Below are positions 17,102 to 25,000 of a DNA stretch of 64,000 nucleotides, piece by piece. The translations under genes and the position numbers were made by a program. Numbering within the stretch: position 1 is the stretch's first letter; every line of letters starts with the position of its first letter. The notes below the pieces were generated by a model, which saw only the letters and a list, made by a program, of their open reading frames with translations, made no database searches and was not told the origin of the DNA. Origin of the DNA: Noviherbaspirillum cavernae (lineage in GTDB: Bacteria > Pseudomonadota > Gammaproteobacteria > Burkholderiales > Burkholderiaceae_D); NCBI RefSeq assembly GCF_003590875.1, contig NZ_QYUN01000002.1:1240001-1304000 (forward strand), read 5' to 3'.

Positions 17102-18100
17102 ATGAAACTTGCCACTCTGAAAGACGGCACGCGCGACGGCCAGCTCGCCGTTGTTTCCCGCGACCTGAAGACCGCACATCTGGCCGACGGCATTGCGCCG
17201 ACGCTGCAGCGTGCGCTGGACGACTGGGCCTTCATGGAGCCGCAATTGCAGGCGCTCTATGAACAACTCAACGCCGGCAAGGCGCATCGCCCCTTCGATT
17301 TCGATCCATCCCGTTGCATGGCGCCGCTGCCGCGCGCCTACCAATGGGCGGATGGTTCGGCCTACGTCAATCACGTCGAACTGGTGCGCAAGGCGCGCAA
17401 TGCGGAAATGCCGGAATCGTTCTGGCACGATCCGCTGATGTACCAGGGCGGCTCCGACGATTTCATCGGGCCGACGGACGACATCGTGCTGGCGTCGGAT
17501 GAGTGGGGCATCGATTTCGAGGGCGAGCTCGCGGTCATTACCGACGACGTGCCGATGAGCGCGACGCCGGAACGGGCCGCATCGCATATCAAGCTGCTGA
17601 TGCTGGTCAACGATGTGTCGCTGCGCAACCTGATCCCGGCGGAACTGGCAAAGGGCTTCGGCTTCTTCCAGTCGAAACCGGCGTCGAGCTTTTCGCCGGT
17701 CGCGGTGACGCCCGACGAACTGGGCGATGCATGGCGGGAAGGTAAGGTCAATCTGCCGCTGCGCGTGACCTGGAACGGCGCACAAGTCGGACAGCCGAAT
17801 GCCGGCATCGACATGGTGTTCAGCTTCCCGCAACTGATCGCGCATCTGGCCAAGACGCGCCGCGCCCGCGCCGGCTCGATCATCGGTTCGGGAACGGTGT
17901 CGAACAAGGATGCAGGCAAGGGCTACAGCTGCATCGCGGAAAAACGCTGCCTGGAAATGATCGCCAATGGCGAAATGAAAACGCCGTTCATGAAGTTTGG
18001 CGACACGATCCGGCTCGAAATGATGGACGGCAACGGCAAGTCGATTTTCGGTGCGATCAACCAGCAGGTTGTGCAGCTCGGGGCGAAGAAGGGCGAGTGA
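17102..18100 (+). CDS. fumarylacetoacetate hydrolase (FAH) family protein
   Basis: A 332-residue enzyme of the FAH fold, which cleaves C-C bonds of acylpyruvates or fumarylacetoacetate, or hydrates/decarboxylates related compounds, with a Mg2+/Ca2+ at an E-x-E site. The metal motif is FEGELAVITDDVP near residue 140, followed by LVNDVSLRNL and SKPASSFSPVAVTPDELG, and GSGTVSN near 265. An AGGAT ribosome site precedes the ATG. It lies downstream of a divergent iclR gene and upstream of a VOC protein, a pattern of aromatic or amino-acid ring-cleavage clusters. The exact substrate (fumarylacetoacetate from tyrosine, fumarylpyruvate from gentisate, or another) is not determined; no homogentisate dioxygenase is nearby. 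Confidence 0.85.
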   Translation: MKLATLKDGTRDGQLAVVSRDLKTAHLADGIAPTLQRALDDWAFMEPQLQALYEQLNAGKAHRPFDFDPSRCMAPLPRAYQWADGSAYVNHVELVRKARNAEMPESFWHDPLMYQGGSDDFIGPTDDIVLASDEWGIDFEGELAVITDDVPMSATPERAASHIKLLMLVNDVSLRNLIPAELAKGFGFFQSKPASSFSPVAVTPDELGDAWREGKVNLPLRVTWNGAQVGQPNAGIDMVFSFPQLIAHLAKTRRARAGSIIGSGTVSNKDAGKGYSCIAEKRCLEMIANGEMKTPFMKFGDTIRLEMMDGNGKSIFGAINQQVVQLGAKKGE

Positions 18101-18154
18101 TTTGCTGCGCGAGTGGAGATGAAATTCACGCGCCCGGCAGGATCGCGATACCTC

Positions 18155-18233
18155 GTCATTCCGATCGCAACGAGGGAACGCATGTCCGGCCGGCATTCCA
18201 GCCTCGGGGATTCCTCAGTCGCTGCGGAATGAC
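18155..18233. repeat. REP-like palindromic repeat, copy 2 (extended)
   Basis: Begins GTCATTCCGATCG and ends GGAATGAC in the opposite orientation, so the ends form an 8-bp perfect inverted repeat. The interior holds CGGCATTCC and GGGGATTCCTCAG. It lies between the FAH gene and the VOC gene. It shares the ATTCCGA/CGAGG core with 2672-2711 and 44881-44908. Confidence 0.5.
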
Positions 18234-18307
18234 AGCCTGTCGGAGCAGCAGCAAGTCATGCGCAATTCCAGCGACTGTTACTGACGCATGAAATACAGGA
18301 GGTCACG

Positions 18308-18886
18308 ATGACTACACTAGCAGCCACTCCCATCGGTCAGACAGCCGATATTCCCGCCGCTGTCTCCATCAGCGGCCTGCATCACCTGGCGTACCGCTGC
18401 CGCGACGCGGAAGAGACACGGCATTTCTACGAGGACATTCTCGGTCTACCCTTGTTTCACTACATCCGCAACGACATCGTGCCGTCCACCGGTGAGTTTT
18501 GTCCGTACGTGCATATTTTCTTTCGCATGACCGACGGTTCCTGCATCGCCTTCTTCGATCTCGGTGACGATGTGATGCCGGCGCCTTCGCCGAACACGCC
18601 GGCATGGGTCAGCCACGTTGCCTTCAGCGTCGCGTCGGTGGCGCAGCTGGAAGCGATGAAAGCGCGATTGGTGGCGCATGGCGTCGATGTGCTTGGCGTG
18701 ACCGATCATCGCATCTTCAAGTCGATCTACTTCTTCGATCCGAATGGCGTGCGTCTGGAATTGTGCGCGCAGCTTGCGCCGGAGGCGCAGATGGCGAGCG
18801 AGCAGCAGGGCGTGCGAGAGAAACTGGCCGCGTGGACGAAGGAAAAGGCTGAACGTCTGGCGCAGAAGAAACAAGGCAGAGAATGA
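18308..18886 (+). CDS. VOC-superfamily (glyoxalase/dioxygenase fold) protein
   Basis: A 192-residue protein with one vicinal-oxygen-chelate module pair: LHHLAYRCRDAEETRHFYEDILGLPL near residue 24 (conserved metal His and the paired beta-alpha unit) and SHVAFSVASVAQLEAMKARL ... IFKSIYFFDPNGVRLELC near 100-150, where the final Glu is the usual metal ligand. The last ~35 residues (REKLAAWTKEKAERLAQKKQ) form a charged helix outside the domain. A strong AGGAGG ribosome site precedes ATG 18308. It is probably transcribed with the FAH gene. The substrate is unknown; family members include glyoxalase I, extradiol dioxygenases and resistance proteins. Confidence 0.85.
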   Translation: MTTLAATPIGQTADIPAAVSISGLHHLAYRCRDAEETRHFYEDILGLPLFHYIRNDIVPSTGEFCPYVHIFFRMTDGSCIAFFDLGDDVMPAPSPNTPAWVSHVAFSVASVAQLEAMKARLVAHGVDVLGVTDHRIFKSIYFFDPNGVRLELCAQLAPEAQMASEQQGVREKLAAWTKEKAERLAQKKQGRE

Positions 18887-18916
18887 AAAGATGCGCGGCA
18901 ATCCGCGCCTCTTTTC
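18885..18916. terminator. bidirectional terminator between VOC gene and cheA
   Basis: GAAAAG-AT-GCGCGG, loop CAAT, then CCGCGC-CT-CTTTTC. The GC stem is flanked by A on one side and T on the other, so it can end transcription of both convergent genes. Confidence 0.75.
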
Positions 18917-18922
18917 ACAATG

Positions 18923-20725
18923 TCACGCAGCCAGTCGAGTGGCGTTGACCTGGCAGCCGTCGAGCAGGAAGGCGAGGCTGATCACCAGCACCAGTTCGCC
19001 TTCGGCCGAACGTCCGGTGCCGTTGATGCCCGGCACAGCCAGTGCGGTCAGCGGCTTGATCACGAGGTCGGCTGTGCCATCGACGCCATCCACGGCGAGG
19101 ATGTAGGGTTGCGGCGCGGCGATGACGACGCCGACCTTCTCTCTGCCCGGCTCGTAACCGAGAATGCTTGCCAGCGATCGCACCGCCAGCGGACGGCCCT
19201 GATCGCGCAATACCGGCGCGCCGCCGACACCGTCGAACGTGTCCGGCAATTCCACCACGCGCTCCACCACGGCCATCGGCATGGCCAGCGCAGCGCCTGC
19301 GGTACGGACCAGCATGGTCGGCACGATCGACAGTTCGATCGGCAGGCGGATCGTGAAGCGGGTGCCTTCCCCGAGTTTTGAGTCGATGCGGATCGCGCCG
19401 CGATGCTTTTCGACGGCGGTCTTGACGACGTCCATGCCGACGCCGCGGCCCGATACGCTGGACGCGACTTCCTTGGTGGAGAAGCCCGGCAGGAAAACGA
19501 GTTGATAGGCTTCTTCCGCCGTCTGCGCGGCATGTTCGCTGATCAATCCCTTGGAGATCGCTTTGGCGCGCAGCTTGTCCGGGTCCATGCCCTTGCCGTC
19601 GTCGGCCAGCTCGATCATCACGCTGCTGCCTTCCTGCCATGCCTTGAGCAGGATGGTGGACTTGGGTGGCTTGCCTGTGCCGAGGCGATCGTATGCTTCC
19701 TCGATGCCATGGTCGAGCGCATTGCGCAGCATGTGCACGAGAGGATCGTACAGGCTGTCGACCACTACGCGGTCCACTTCGGTTTCCGCACCCTCGATCA
19801 CCAGCTCCACTTCCTTGCCGAGATCCTTGGCAAGTTCGCGCACCAGTCGCGGGAATTTCTGGAACAGCCGGCCCACGGGCTGCATGCGCGTGGACAGCGT
19901 TGCGCGCTGCAGTTCGGTCGAATAGCGCGAGGCTCGGCCTAGCGTTTCGGCCAGCGCCGACATCAGTGCGGCAGCCTGGCCATCGAACTTGAATTGCGCG
20001 AGTTTTTCCAGCAACACGCTGGCCTGGTTGGCGGCCTGGACGGATTCGCCAGCCACTTCGAGCAGAGCGTCCAGCTTGACCGCATCGATGCGGATGCTGT
20101 CTTCCTTGACCGCAGCAGTAATCGGTCGGGCGCCGTCTTCCACCGAAGTCCTGGCGGGTGACGCGGCGGCTGGTTTCGCATTGCTGGAAACGAGCTGGAC
20201 GCCCGCCGGCACGACGGCACGGTACAACGCTTCCCAATCGAGACCGTCGTCCGAGTCGGCGATAGTGGCGATGGCAGCGTTGCCGGTGTTGTCAGTATTG
20301 ATGGCGGGTTCGGCTGCGGCTGCAACAGCGGGCTGCGCTTCGCGGCCTTCGATCGCCTGCGTCAGAATGTCTTCCAGTTCGCCCGGCATCGCCGGCAGGC
20401 TTTCAGGCGCGTCGCCGTGCGCGAGCTTGGTCAACTGATCCGCGACGAAACCGCTGGCCTGCAAGCCGGCTTCGATAGCGGTCGGCGTCACCGGCACCTG
20501 GCCGGTGCGCAGTGCATCGAACAGGTTTTCCGTCAGATGGCAGGCGGACACGATGGCCGGCAGATTCATGAAACCCGCACCGCCCTTGATGGTGTGGAAG
20601 GAGCGGAACAAGGCATTGAGCGCATCCGTGTCATCGGGGCGTCGCTCCAGCGAGAGCAGGTGCTCCTCTACGTTCGTCGCGAGATCGAGCGCTTCGACGA
20701 CGAATTCTTTGAGCATGTCATCCAT
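18923..20725 (-). CDS. cheA: CheA-type chemotaxis histidine kinase lacking a P2 domain
   Basis: A 600-residue CheA-family kinase. P1 (Hpt) spans about residues 1-105 with the phospho-accepting His44 in FRSFHTIKGGAGF. Residues ~120-205 are an Ala/Pro-rich linker with no recognisable P2 (CheY-binding) domain. P3 (dimerisation) runs from about 208, P4 (ATPase) has MLRNALDHGIEEAY (N box) and SSVSGRGVGMDVV (G box), and P5 (CheW-like) fills the last ~140 residues. Its ATG shares one base with the cheZ stop (TGATG at 20723-20727), so the pair is co-translated. No cheY, cheW, cheB, cheR or receptor gene is adjacent. Canonical CheA is longer because it has P2. Confidence 0.9.
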   Translation of the reverse strand: MDDMLKEFVVEALDLATNVEEHLLSLERRPDDTDALNALFRSFHTIKGGAGFMNLPAIVSACHLTENLFDALRTGQVPVTPTAIEAGLQASGFVADQLTKLAHGDAPESLPAMPGELEDILTQAIEGREAQPAVAAAAEPAINTDNTGNAAIATIADSDDGLDWEALYRAVVPAGVQLVSSNAKPAAASPARTSVEDGARPITAAVKEDSIRIDAVKLDALLEVAGESVQAANQASVLLEKLAQFKFDGQAAALMSALAETLGRASRYSTELQRATLSTRMQPVGRLFQKFPRLVRELAKDLGKEVELVIEGAETEVDRVVVDSLYDPLVHMLRNALDHGIEEAYDRLGTGKPPKSTILLKAWQEGSSVMIELADDGKGMDPDKLRAKAISKGLISEHAAQTAEEAYQLVFLPGFSTKEVASSVSGRGVGMDVVKTAVEKHRGAIRIDSKLGEGTRFTIRLPIELSIVPTMLVRTAGAALAMPMAVVERVVELPDTFDGVGGAPVLRDQGRPLAVRSLASILGYEPGREKVGVVIAAPQPYILAVDGVDGTADLVIKPLTALAVPGINGTGRSAEGELVLVISLAFLLDGCQVNATRLAA

Positions 20726-21498
20726 CAGAACCCCAGATCGGCAAGCAGACTGTCCACGTCATCCTGCGCCATCGCCTTGCCGTCGGTCGCCGGACCCTGC
20801 ATCAGCTCCACAGGCTTCTGCTGTTCGGCGGCCATGGCGGCCTTGACTTCGGGAGGCGCGTTGTCGCGCAGCAGCTGCGCCAGCTCGCGCTCGGCGGCGC
20901 TGGTGATGGCGACGATTTTCTTGATCAGCTGGCCGGTGATGTCCTGGAAGTCCTGCGCCATCATGATGTCCAGCAGACGCGCCTTCTCGGCATCGGTCGC
21001 CGCCGTGACGGTTGCCGCGAACTGCTTCGAATCGCCGGCCAGTCGCTTGAATTCCTCGATGCTGAGCTTGCCCTCGAACAGCTGCGTCCAGCGCACATCC
21101 ATGTCCTTGGCGGTTTTCGCCAGTTCATCCTGTTCCGGCATGCCGCTATCGACAGCATTCAATACCTTGTCGGCGGCCTGCTCGGTGAGTGTGGCGATGT
21201 ATTCGAGTCTGCCCTGTGCATCCGTGATCTGGCTGGCAACATCCGACAGCGAGCGGTCGTAGCCCAGCTCGCGCAGCGAATCGTGCAGCAGGCGGACGAT
21301 GTTCCCCAGGCGCTCGTACATCGGTCTGCCGGATTGCTCCTCGAGCGGGGCGTCGCCGGTCTGCTGTTCCGATTGCGCCTGTTCCGGTTCTGCGACGGCG
21401 GCTGCCTGCGGCGCAGGTTCCGATATTGCGGCTGGCTCGGGGCGCTGTGCCGCTATTTCGTCAAACAAGGCTTCCAAATCGTCTGCTGCGTCGGTCAT
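20725..21498 (-). CDS. cheZ: CheY-P phosphatase CheZ
   Basis: A 257-residue CheZ. The first ~55 residues are acidic and low-complexity. A long helical hairpin follows (RLGNIVRLLHDSLRELGYD ... ), with the catalytic D-x-x-x-Q in MMAQDFQDITGQLIKKIV near residue 180. The C-terminal helix ends AQDDVDSLLADLGF, the CheY-binding tail of CheZ. It is first in a two-gene unit with cheA. In pseudomonads cheZ also precedes cheA, but between cheY and cheB; here both neighbours are missing. Target CheY must be encoded elsewhere. Confidence 0.9.
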   Translation of the reverse strand: MTDAADDLEALFDEIAAQRPEPAAISEPAPQAAAVAEPEQAQSEQQTGDAPLEEQSGRPMYERLGNIVRLLHDSLRELGYDRSLSDVASQITDAQGRLEYIATLTEQAADKVLNAVDSGMPEQDELAKTAKDMDVRWTQLFEGKLSIEEFKRLAGDSKQFAATVTAATDAEKARLLDIMMAQDFQDITGQLIKKIVAITSAAERELAQLLRDNAPPEVKAAMAAEQQKPVELMQGPATDGKAMAQDDVDSLLADLGF

Positions 21499-21539
21499 GT
21501 CAATACTTCCCCATATCTTTTAGTGAGCCTTGAACTATC

Positions 21540-21567
21540 TCAACGGCGGCAGCTCACTGATTCTTTA
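21540..21567 (-). promoter_or_regulatory. candidate sigma-28 (FliA) promoter for cheZ-cheA
   Basis: On the minus strand TAAAGAAT (plus 21560-21567) and GCCGTTGA (plus 21540-21547) are 12 bases apart, against the FliA consensus TAAAGTTT-N11-GCCGATAA (six of eight matches each). It ends 41 bases before the cheZ start. The match is by eye and the spacer is one base long. Confidence 0.35.
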
Positions 21568-21691
21568 GTGTTTTTGCGCCCTGAGCGCAGAAATATTCCC
21601 GCTTATTTCCGCAAGGCAACATTCGCATGATAATACCGGCGATGGAAATGAGCCAAGCTGAAAGAAACGCAAGTGTTGCGTCCGAAGCGCA

Positions 21692-22567
21692 TCAATCCCT
21701 GCGCTTTACCGCAGACTTTTCCACATCGGCAAGCAAGGCAAGCGTCGCTTCGAACAGCGGATTGCCGGGCGTGGCAAAGGCATCGCATATCGTCATGTGA
21801 TTGATGCCTGGCAGCGCGATATCGGCGCGATGGTTGGCACTCCAGTTGTCGGACAACAGCTTCGATTGACGGCGGAACTCATCCGACTCCAGACCGCCGA
21901 CGGCGGTGATGAAGGGCGCATTGTGCGCCTGCGGCATCCATGCCGGTGACAGCGGCGCGACATCCTGTTCGGTCAGTTTCAGGTCGGCTTTCACGAAATC
22001 GACATGCCGCACCGATTCCAGCTCGAACAGGCCGGACATCGTGACACCGCCTTTCACCAAGTCCGATGGCAAATCCTTTTCCCACGCCGGCCACACGGCT
22101 GCCAGCATCATTGCCGTCAGATGACCTCCGGCGGAATGTCCGGCGACCACGATCCGTTCCGGATCGAAGTCGTACTGCTCCGCGTGGCGATACAGCCAGG
22201 CCAGCGCACGCAATTGCTGGCGCACGATCTCGTCCAGCGATGCCGCCGGCGCCAGCGTGTAATTCGTCAGTGCGACGTTGTATCCGGCGTTGACATAACC
22301 CGGCGCGACGAAGGAAAAATCGGATTTGTCCAGCGAGCGCCACCAGCCGCCGTGGATGAAGACGAGCAGCGGCGCGCCGCTGCGATTGGTCGGGAAGAAG
22401 TCAAGTCGTTCGCCGCTCGATTCGCCATAGGCGAGATCGAACAGGGCGGCGGTCGTGCGGCGCACATGCGCGGAGTCTTTCGCCCAGCGCGTGAAGATGT
22501 AGGGATGATCTGGAATGGCGGCACGTGCGTTGTATTGCTGGCTGTAGTATTCGCTGGGATTTTTCAT
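21692..22567 (-). CDS. alpha/beta hydrolase (esterase, kynurenine formamidase-like)
   Basis: A serine hydrolase of about 291 residues. The oxyanion segment VFIHGGWWRSLDKSDF (HGGW type, as in hormone-sensitive-lipase-like esterases and arylformamidases) lies near residue 70, and the nucleophile Ser is in VVAGHSAGGHLTAMML near 145. The C-terminal catalytic His is probably in GINHMTICDAF. I chose ATG 22567 (MKNPSEYYSQQYN); further upstream starts exist and none has a good ribosome site, so the start is uncertain. The neighbours (cheZ and the B12 locus) do not suggest a pathway. Arylformamidase and general carboxylesterase are both possible. Confidence 0.85.
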   Translation of the reverse strand: MKNPSEYYSQQYNARAAIPDHPYIFTRWAKDSAHVRRTTAALFDLAYGESSGERLDFFPTNRSGAPLLVFIHGGWWRSLDKSDFSFVAPGYVNAGYNVALTNYTLAPAASLDEIVRQQLRALAWLYRHAEQYDFDPERIVVAGHSAGGHLTAMMLAAVWPAWEKDLPSDLVKGGVTMSGLFELESVRHVDFVKADLKLTEQDVAPLSPAWMPQAHNAPFITAVGGLESDEFRRQSKLLSDNWSANHRADIALPGINHMTICDAFATPGNPLFEATLALLADVEKSAVKRRD

Positions 22568-22701
22568 TGATCGGGAATGCATTGGTTGGTCGGTAATGTG
22601 GCGCACAGTGTAATGCCTTGCGTCTGAATCGGGCACGCAGAGATGGACGGGATTGACCGCTCAATTTGACGCAATGCGATGCTGCGAATACACTGCCTGC
22701 G

Positions 22702-22936
22702 TTTTGGTGCCCGCGCGCATGTTCATGCGCGCAGTTAAACGGGAAACACGGAGCCGGAGCTTGTCCTGATGATTCAGGTCAAGCTCTTGTTGTTTGGTTA
22801 ACGTGTGCTGCCCCCGCAACGGTAAAACAAGCGTCGCTGAATTTGTTCAGCGACAAGATGTTTCGATCAGCCACTGTGCACTATGCATGGGAAGGCGAAA
22901 TATGACTTGTTAGCCCGGATACCGGCCAAGACAGGG
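22702..22936 (+). promoter_or_regulatory. cobalamin (adenosylcobalamin-type) riboswitch
   Basis: The conserved elements appear in order: TTTGGTGCCC at the 5' end, GGGAAACACGG, GCTGCCCCCGCAACGGTAA near 22807, GCCACTGTGC near 22870, GGGAAGGCG near 22889, and the B12 box AGCCCGGATACCGGCC at 22912-22927. This is the full aptamer order of Cbl riboswitches. It lies about 170 bases upstream of btuB and represses such genes when cobalamin is plentiful. Confidence 0.95.
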
Positions 22937-23061
22937 GGAAGTGAGCGAACGGGGTGAGTCGCAAGCACGAGATACGGCATGAACGCATGAATGAACGAAC
23001 CATGCGAACGTCGCTGCATCTTTCGTCTTGCGATCTGATCCGGGCCAGCTTCCATTGAATT

Positions 23062-23083
23062 CGGCTTGCGGGGAGGCAAGCCG
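23062..23083 (+). promoter_or_regulatory. hairpin in btuB leader, possible riboswitch output
   Basis: CGGCTTGC (23062-23069) and GCAAGCCG (23076-23083) form a perfect 8-bp stem with GGGGAG in the loop, between the riboswitch and the btuB start at 23108. No T run follows, so it is not a standard terminator. The purine loop could be a hidden ribosome-binding or anti-SD element, but it lies 25 bases before the ATG. Confidence 0.4.
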
Positions 23084-23107
23084 AGGTTTCATTCGAAAAT
23101 CATCATC

Positions 23108-25000
23108 ATGCAACGCCAGACACACTGGATGCCGACTGTGATCGCATCCGCACTTTCCTTTGCCTTTTCCTTTCCCATTTCGGGCGCTGCGCAGGCGGCG
23201 GAACCCATGTTGTCGCCGGTGGTGGTGACAGCCACCCGCCAGGAGACGCGCGCTTCCGATCTGCTATCCGATGTGACGGTCATCGACCGCGAAGAGATCG
23301 AACGCAACAGCGGCGACACCATCGTCGAACTGCTGACGCGCCAGGCGGGCATCCAATCCTATCGCTCGGGCGGTCAAGGGGCGCAGACGGGGTTCTTCGT
23401 CCGTGGTGCCAATACGAATCAGGTCAAGGTTTTGGTCGATGGTCTGCCGCTGAACGGCGCCGCCGACCAATCCGGCAGCTCGGCGCTGTACAACCTGCCG
23501 CTGGCCAATGTCGAGCGCATCGAGATCCTGCGCGGCCCGGCATCGACGTTGTATGGCGCCGATGCGATCGGCGGCGTGATCCAGATTTTCACGCGCAAGG
23601 GCGAGCCAGGAGTGAAGGCGGACGGCTTCATCGGCTACGGCACGCACAACACTTATCAGGCGAATGCCGGCATTTCCGCGGGCGGCGAACAGTGGCGTTT
23701 GCGGGTGGACGGCAGCCGCGATTCGACGCAGGGTATTTCCGCGCAGACTAACGCGACCCGTCAGGATGCCGACAAGGAGGGCTACTACAACAACGCCGGT
23801 TCGGTGGCATTTTCCTTCCTCCCTGCGCAGGGGCAGGAGCTGGGCGCGAGCGTGCGCCACAACGAAGGCCGCAGCCATTTCGACAGTGGTAATGTGCCGG
23901 CAAACAGCAATTACGATTTCTACAACGACTTCCGCTCCTCGCAATGGCAGGTGTTTTCCAAGAACCGGATTACCTCGTCCTGGCGCAGCAACCTGCTGTA
24001 TGGGCAGACGACCGAGTGGACATCGATACATTCGCTCGACTTCATGGGCAGTCCAGAAGTCTCGACGTTCGAAACGCAAAACCGCCAGTTGAGCTGGCAG
24101 AACGATATCGATCTGTCGCTGGGAAAATTGCTGCTGGCGGCGGAGCATCTGGAGCAGCAAGGTTCGCCGAGCCAGAACTTCGACGGACGCGACAGCATGA
24201 GGAACAACTCCCTGTTGGCCGGCTGGACGGGTAATTGGAACCGCCATCGTTGGCAGCTCAATGCGCGTCACGACGAGCATTCTGCTTTCGGCAGCAAGGA
24301 CACTTATGGACTGGCCTATGGTTATCAGTTGACGCCGCAATGGCGTGCGCAGGCCAGCTACGGCACGGCCTTCAAGGCGCCGAGCCTGTCGCAGCTCTAC
24401 ATGCCGATCTATGGCAATCCCGCCTTGCAGCCGGAAGAGGCGAAGAACCGCGAAATCGGTCTCGTGTGGGAGCAGGGCAAACACAGTGCGTCCGCGACCT
24501 ACTATCGCAACAACGTCACCAACCTGATCGGCTATGACCCGTTCACCTTCCAGAGCATCAATATCGGACGTGCTTCGCTGGAAGGCGTCACGCTGGCGTA
24601 TTCCGGTAAATTCGGTGACTGGAACCTGCGTGCGTCCTACGATTGGCTCGATGCCGTCAACGAAGAAAGCCGCAAGCAATTGCCGCTGCGCGCGCGCAAC
24701 AAGGCGCAGGTCGCAGTGTTGCGCAGGTTGGGCTTGCTGGAAACTGGGGTGGAACTGAACAGCGTGGGAAGCCGGTATGCTTCGACGAGGGAGACCGGAC
24801 GGATGGGCGGCTATACCTTGGTCAACCTGACGGCACGTTACGCGCTCAGCAAGAACTGGTCGCTGGAAGGCAGGATCGACAACCTGTTCGACAAGCAGTA
24901 TGAGACGAGTCGTGCCGATTATTTCAACTACACCAACCTCAACACCTATGGCACGCTGGGTACCACGGCTTTCGTCGGGATTCGCTACACGCCGAACTAA
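23108..25000 (+). CDS. btuB: TonB-dependent cobalamin receptor BtuB
   Basis: Outer-membrane 22-stranded receptor for vitamin B12, 630 residues. A signal peptide covers about residues 1-32 (MQRQTHWMPTVIASALSFAF ... AAQAAEP). The TonB box region is LSPVVVTATRQETR. The plug includes DGLPLNGAADQSGSSALYNLPL and ILRGPASTLYGADAIGGVI. The barrel ends LNTYGTLGTTAFVGIRYTPN with a near-terminal aromatic residue. ATG 23108 is preferred to the upstream TTG 23066, which would add a charged, non-signal segment. The riboswitch upstream makes cobalamin the likely substrate. The gene's TAA abuts a palindromic element. Confidence 0.93.
   Translation: MQRQTHWMPTVIASALSFAFSFPISGAAQAAEPMLSPVVVTATRQETRASDLLSDVTVIDREEIERNSGDTIVELLTRQAGIQSYRSGGQGAQTGFFVRGANTNQVKVLVDGLPLNGAADQSGSSALYNLPLANVERIEILRGPASTLYGADAIGGVIQIFTRKGEPGVKADGFIGYGTHNTYQANAGISAGGEQWRLRVDGSRDSTQGISAQTNATRQDADKEGYYNNAGSVAFSFLPAQGQELGASVRHNEGRSHFDSGNVPANSNYDFYNDFRSSQWQVFSKNRITSSWRSNLLYGQTTEWTSIHSLDFMGSPEVSTFETQNRQLSWQNDIDLSLGKLLLAAEHLEQQGSPSQNFDGRDSMRNNSLLAGWTGNWNRHRWQLNARHDEHSAFGSKDTYGLAYGYQLTPQWRAQASYGTAFKAPSLSQLYMPIYGNPALQPEEAKNREIGLVWEQGKHSASATYYRNNVTNLIGYDPFTFQSINIGRASLEGVTLAYSGKFGDWNLRASYDWLDAVNEESRKQLPLRARNKAQVAVLRRLGLLETGVELNSVGSRYASTRETGRMGGYTLVNLTARYALSKNWSLEGRIDNLFDKQYETSRADYFNYTNLNTYGTLGTTAFVGIRYTPN

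Noticed and set aside
18915..20237. 440-codon minus-strand frame overlapping cheA in another frame
   Set aside because: Arg/Gly-rich shadow of CheA with no family match.
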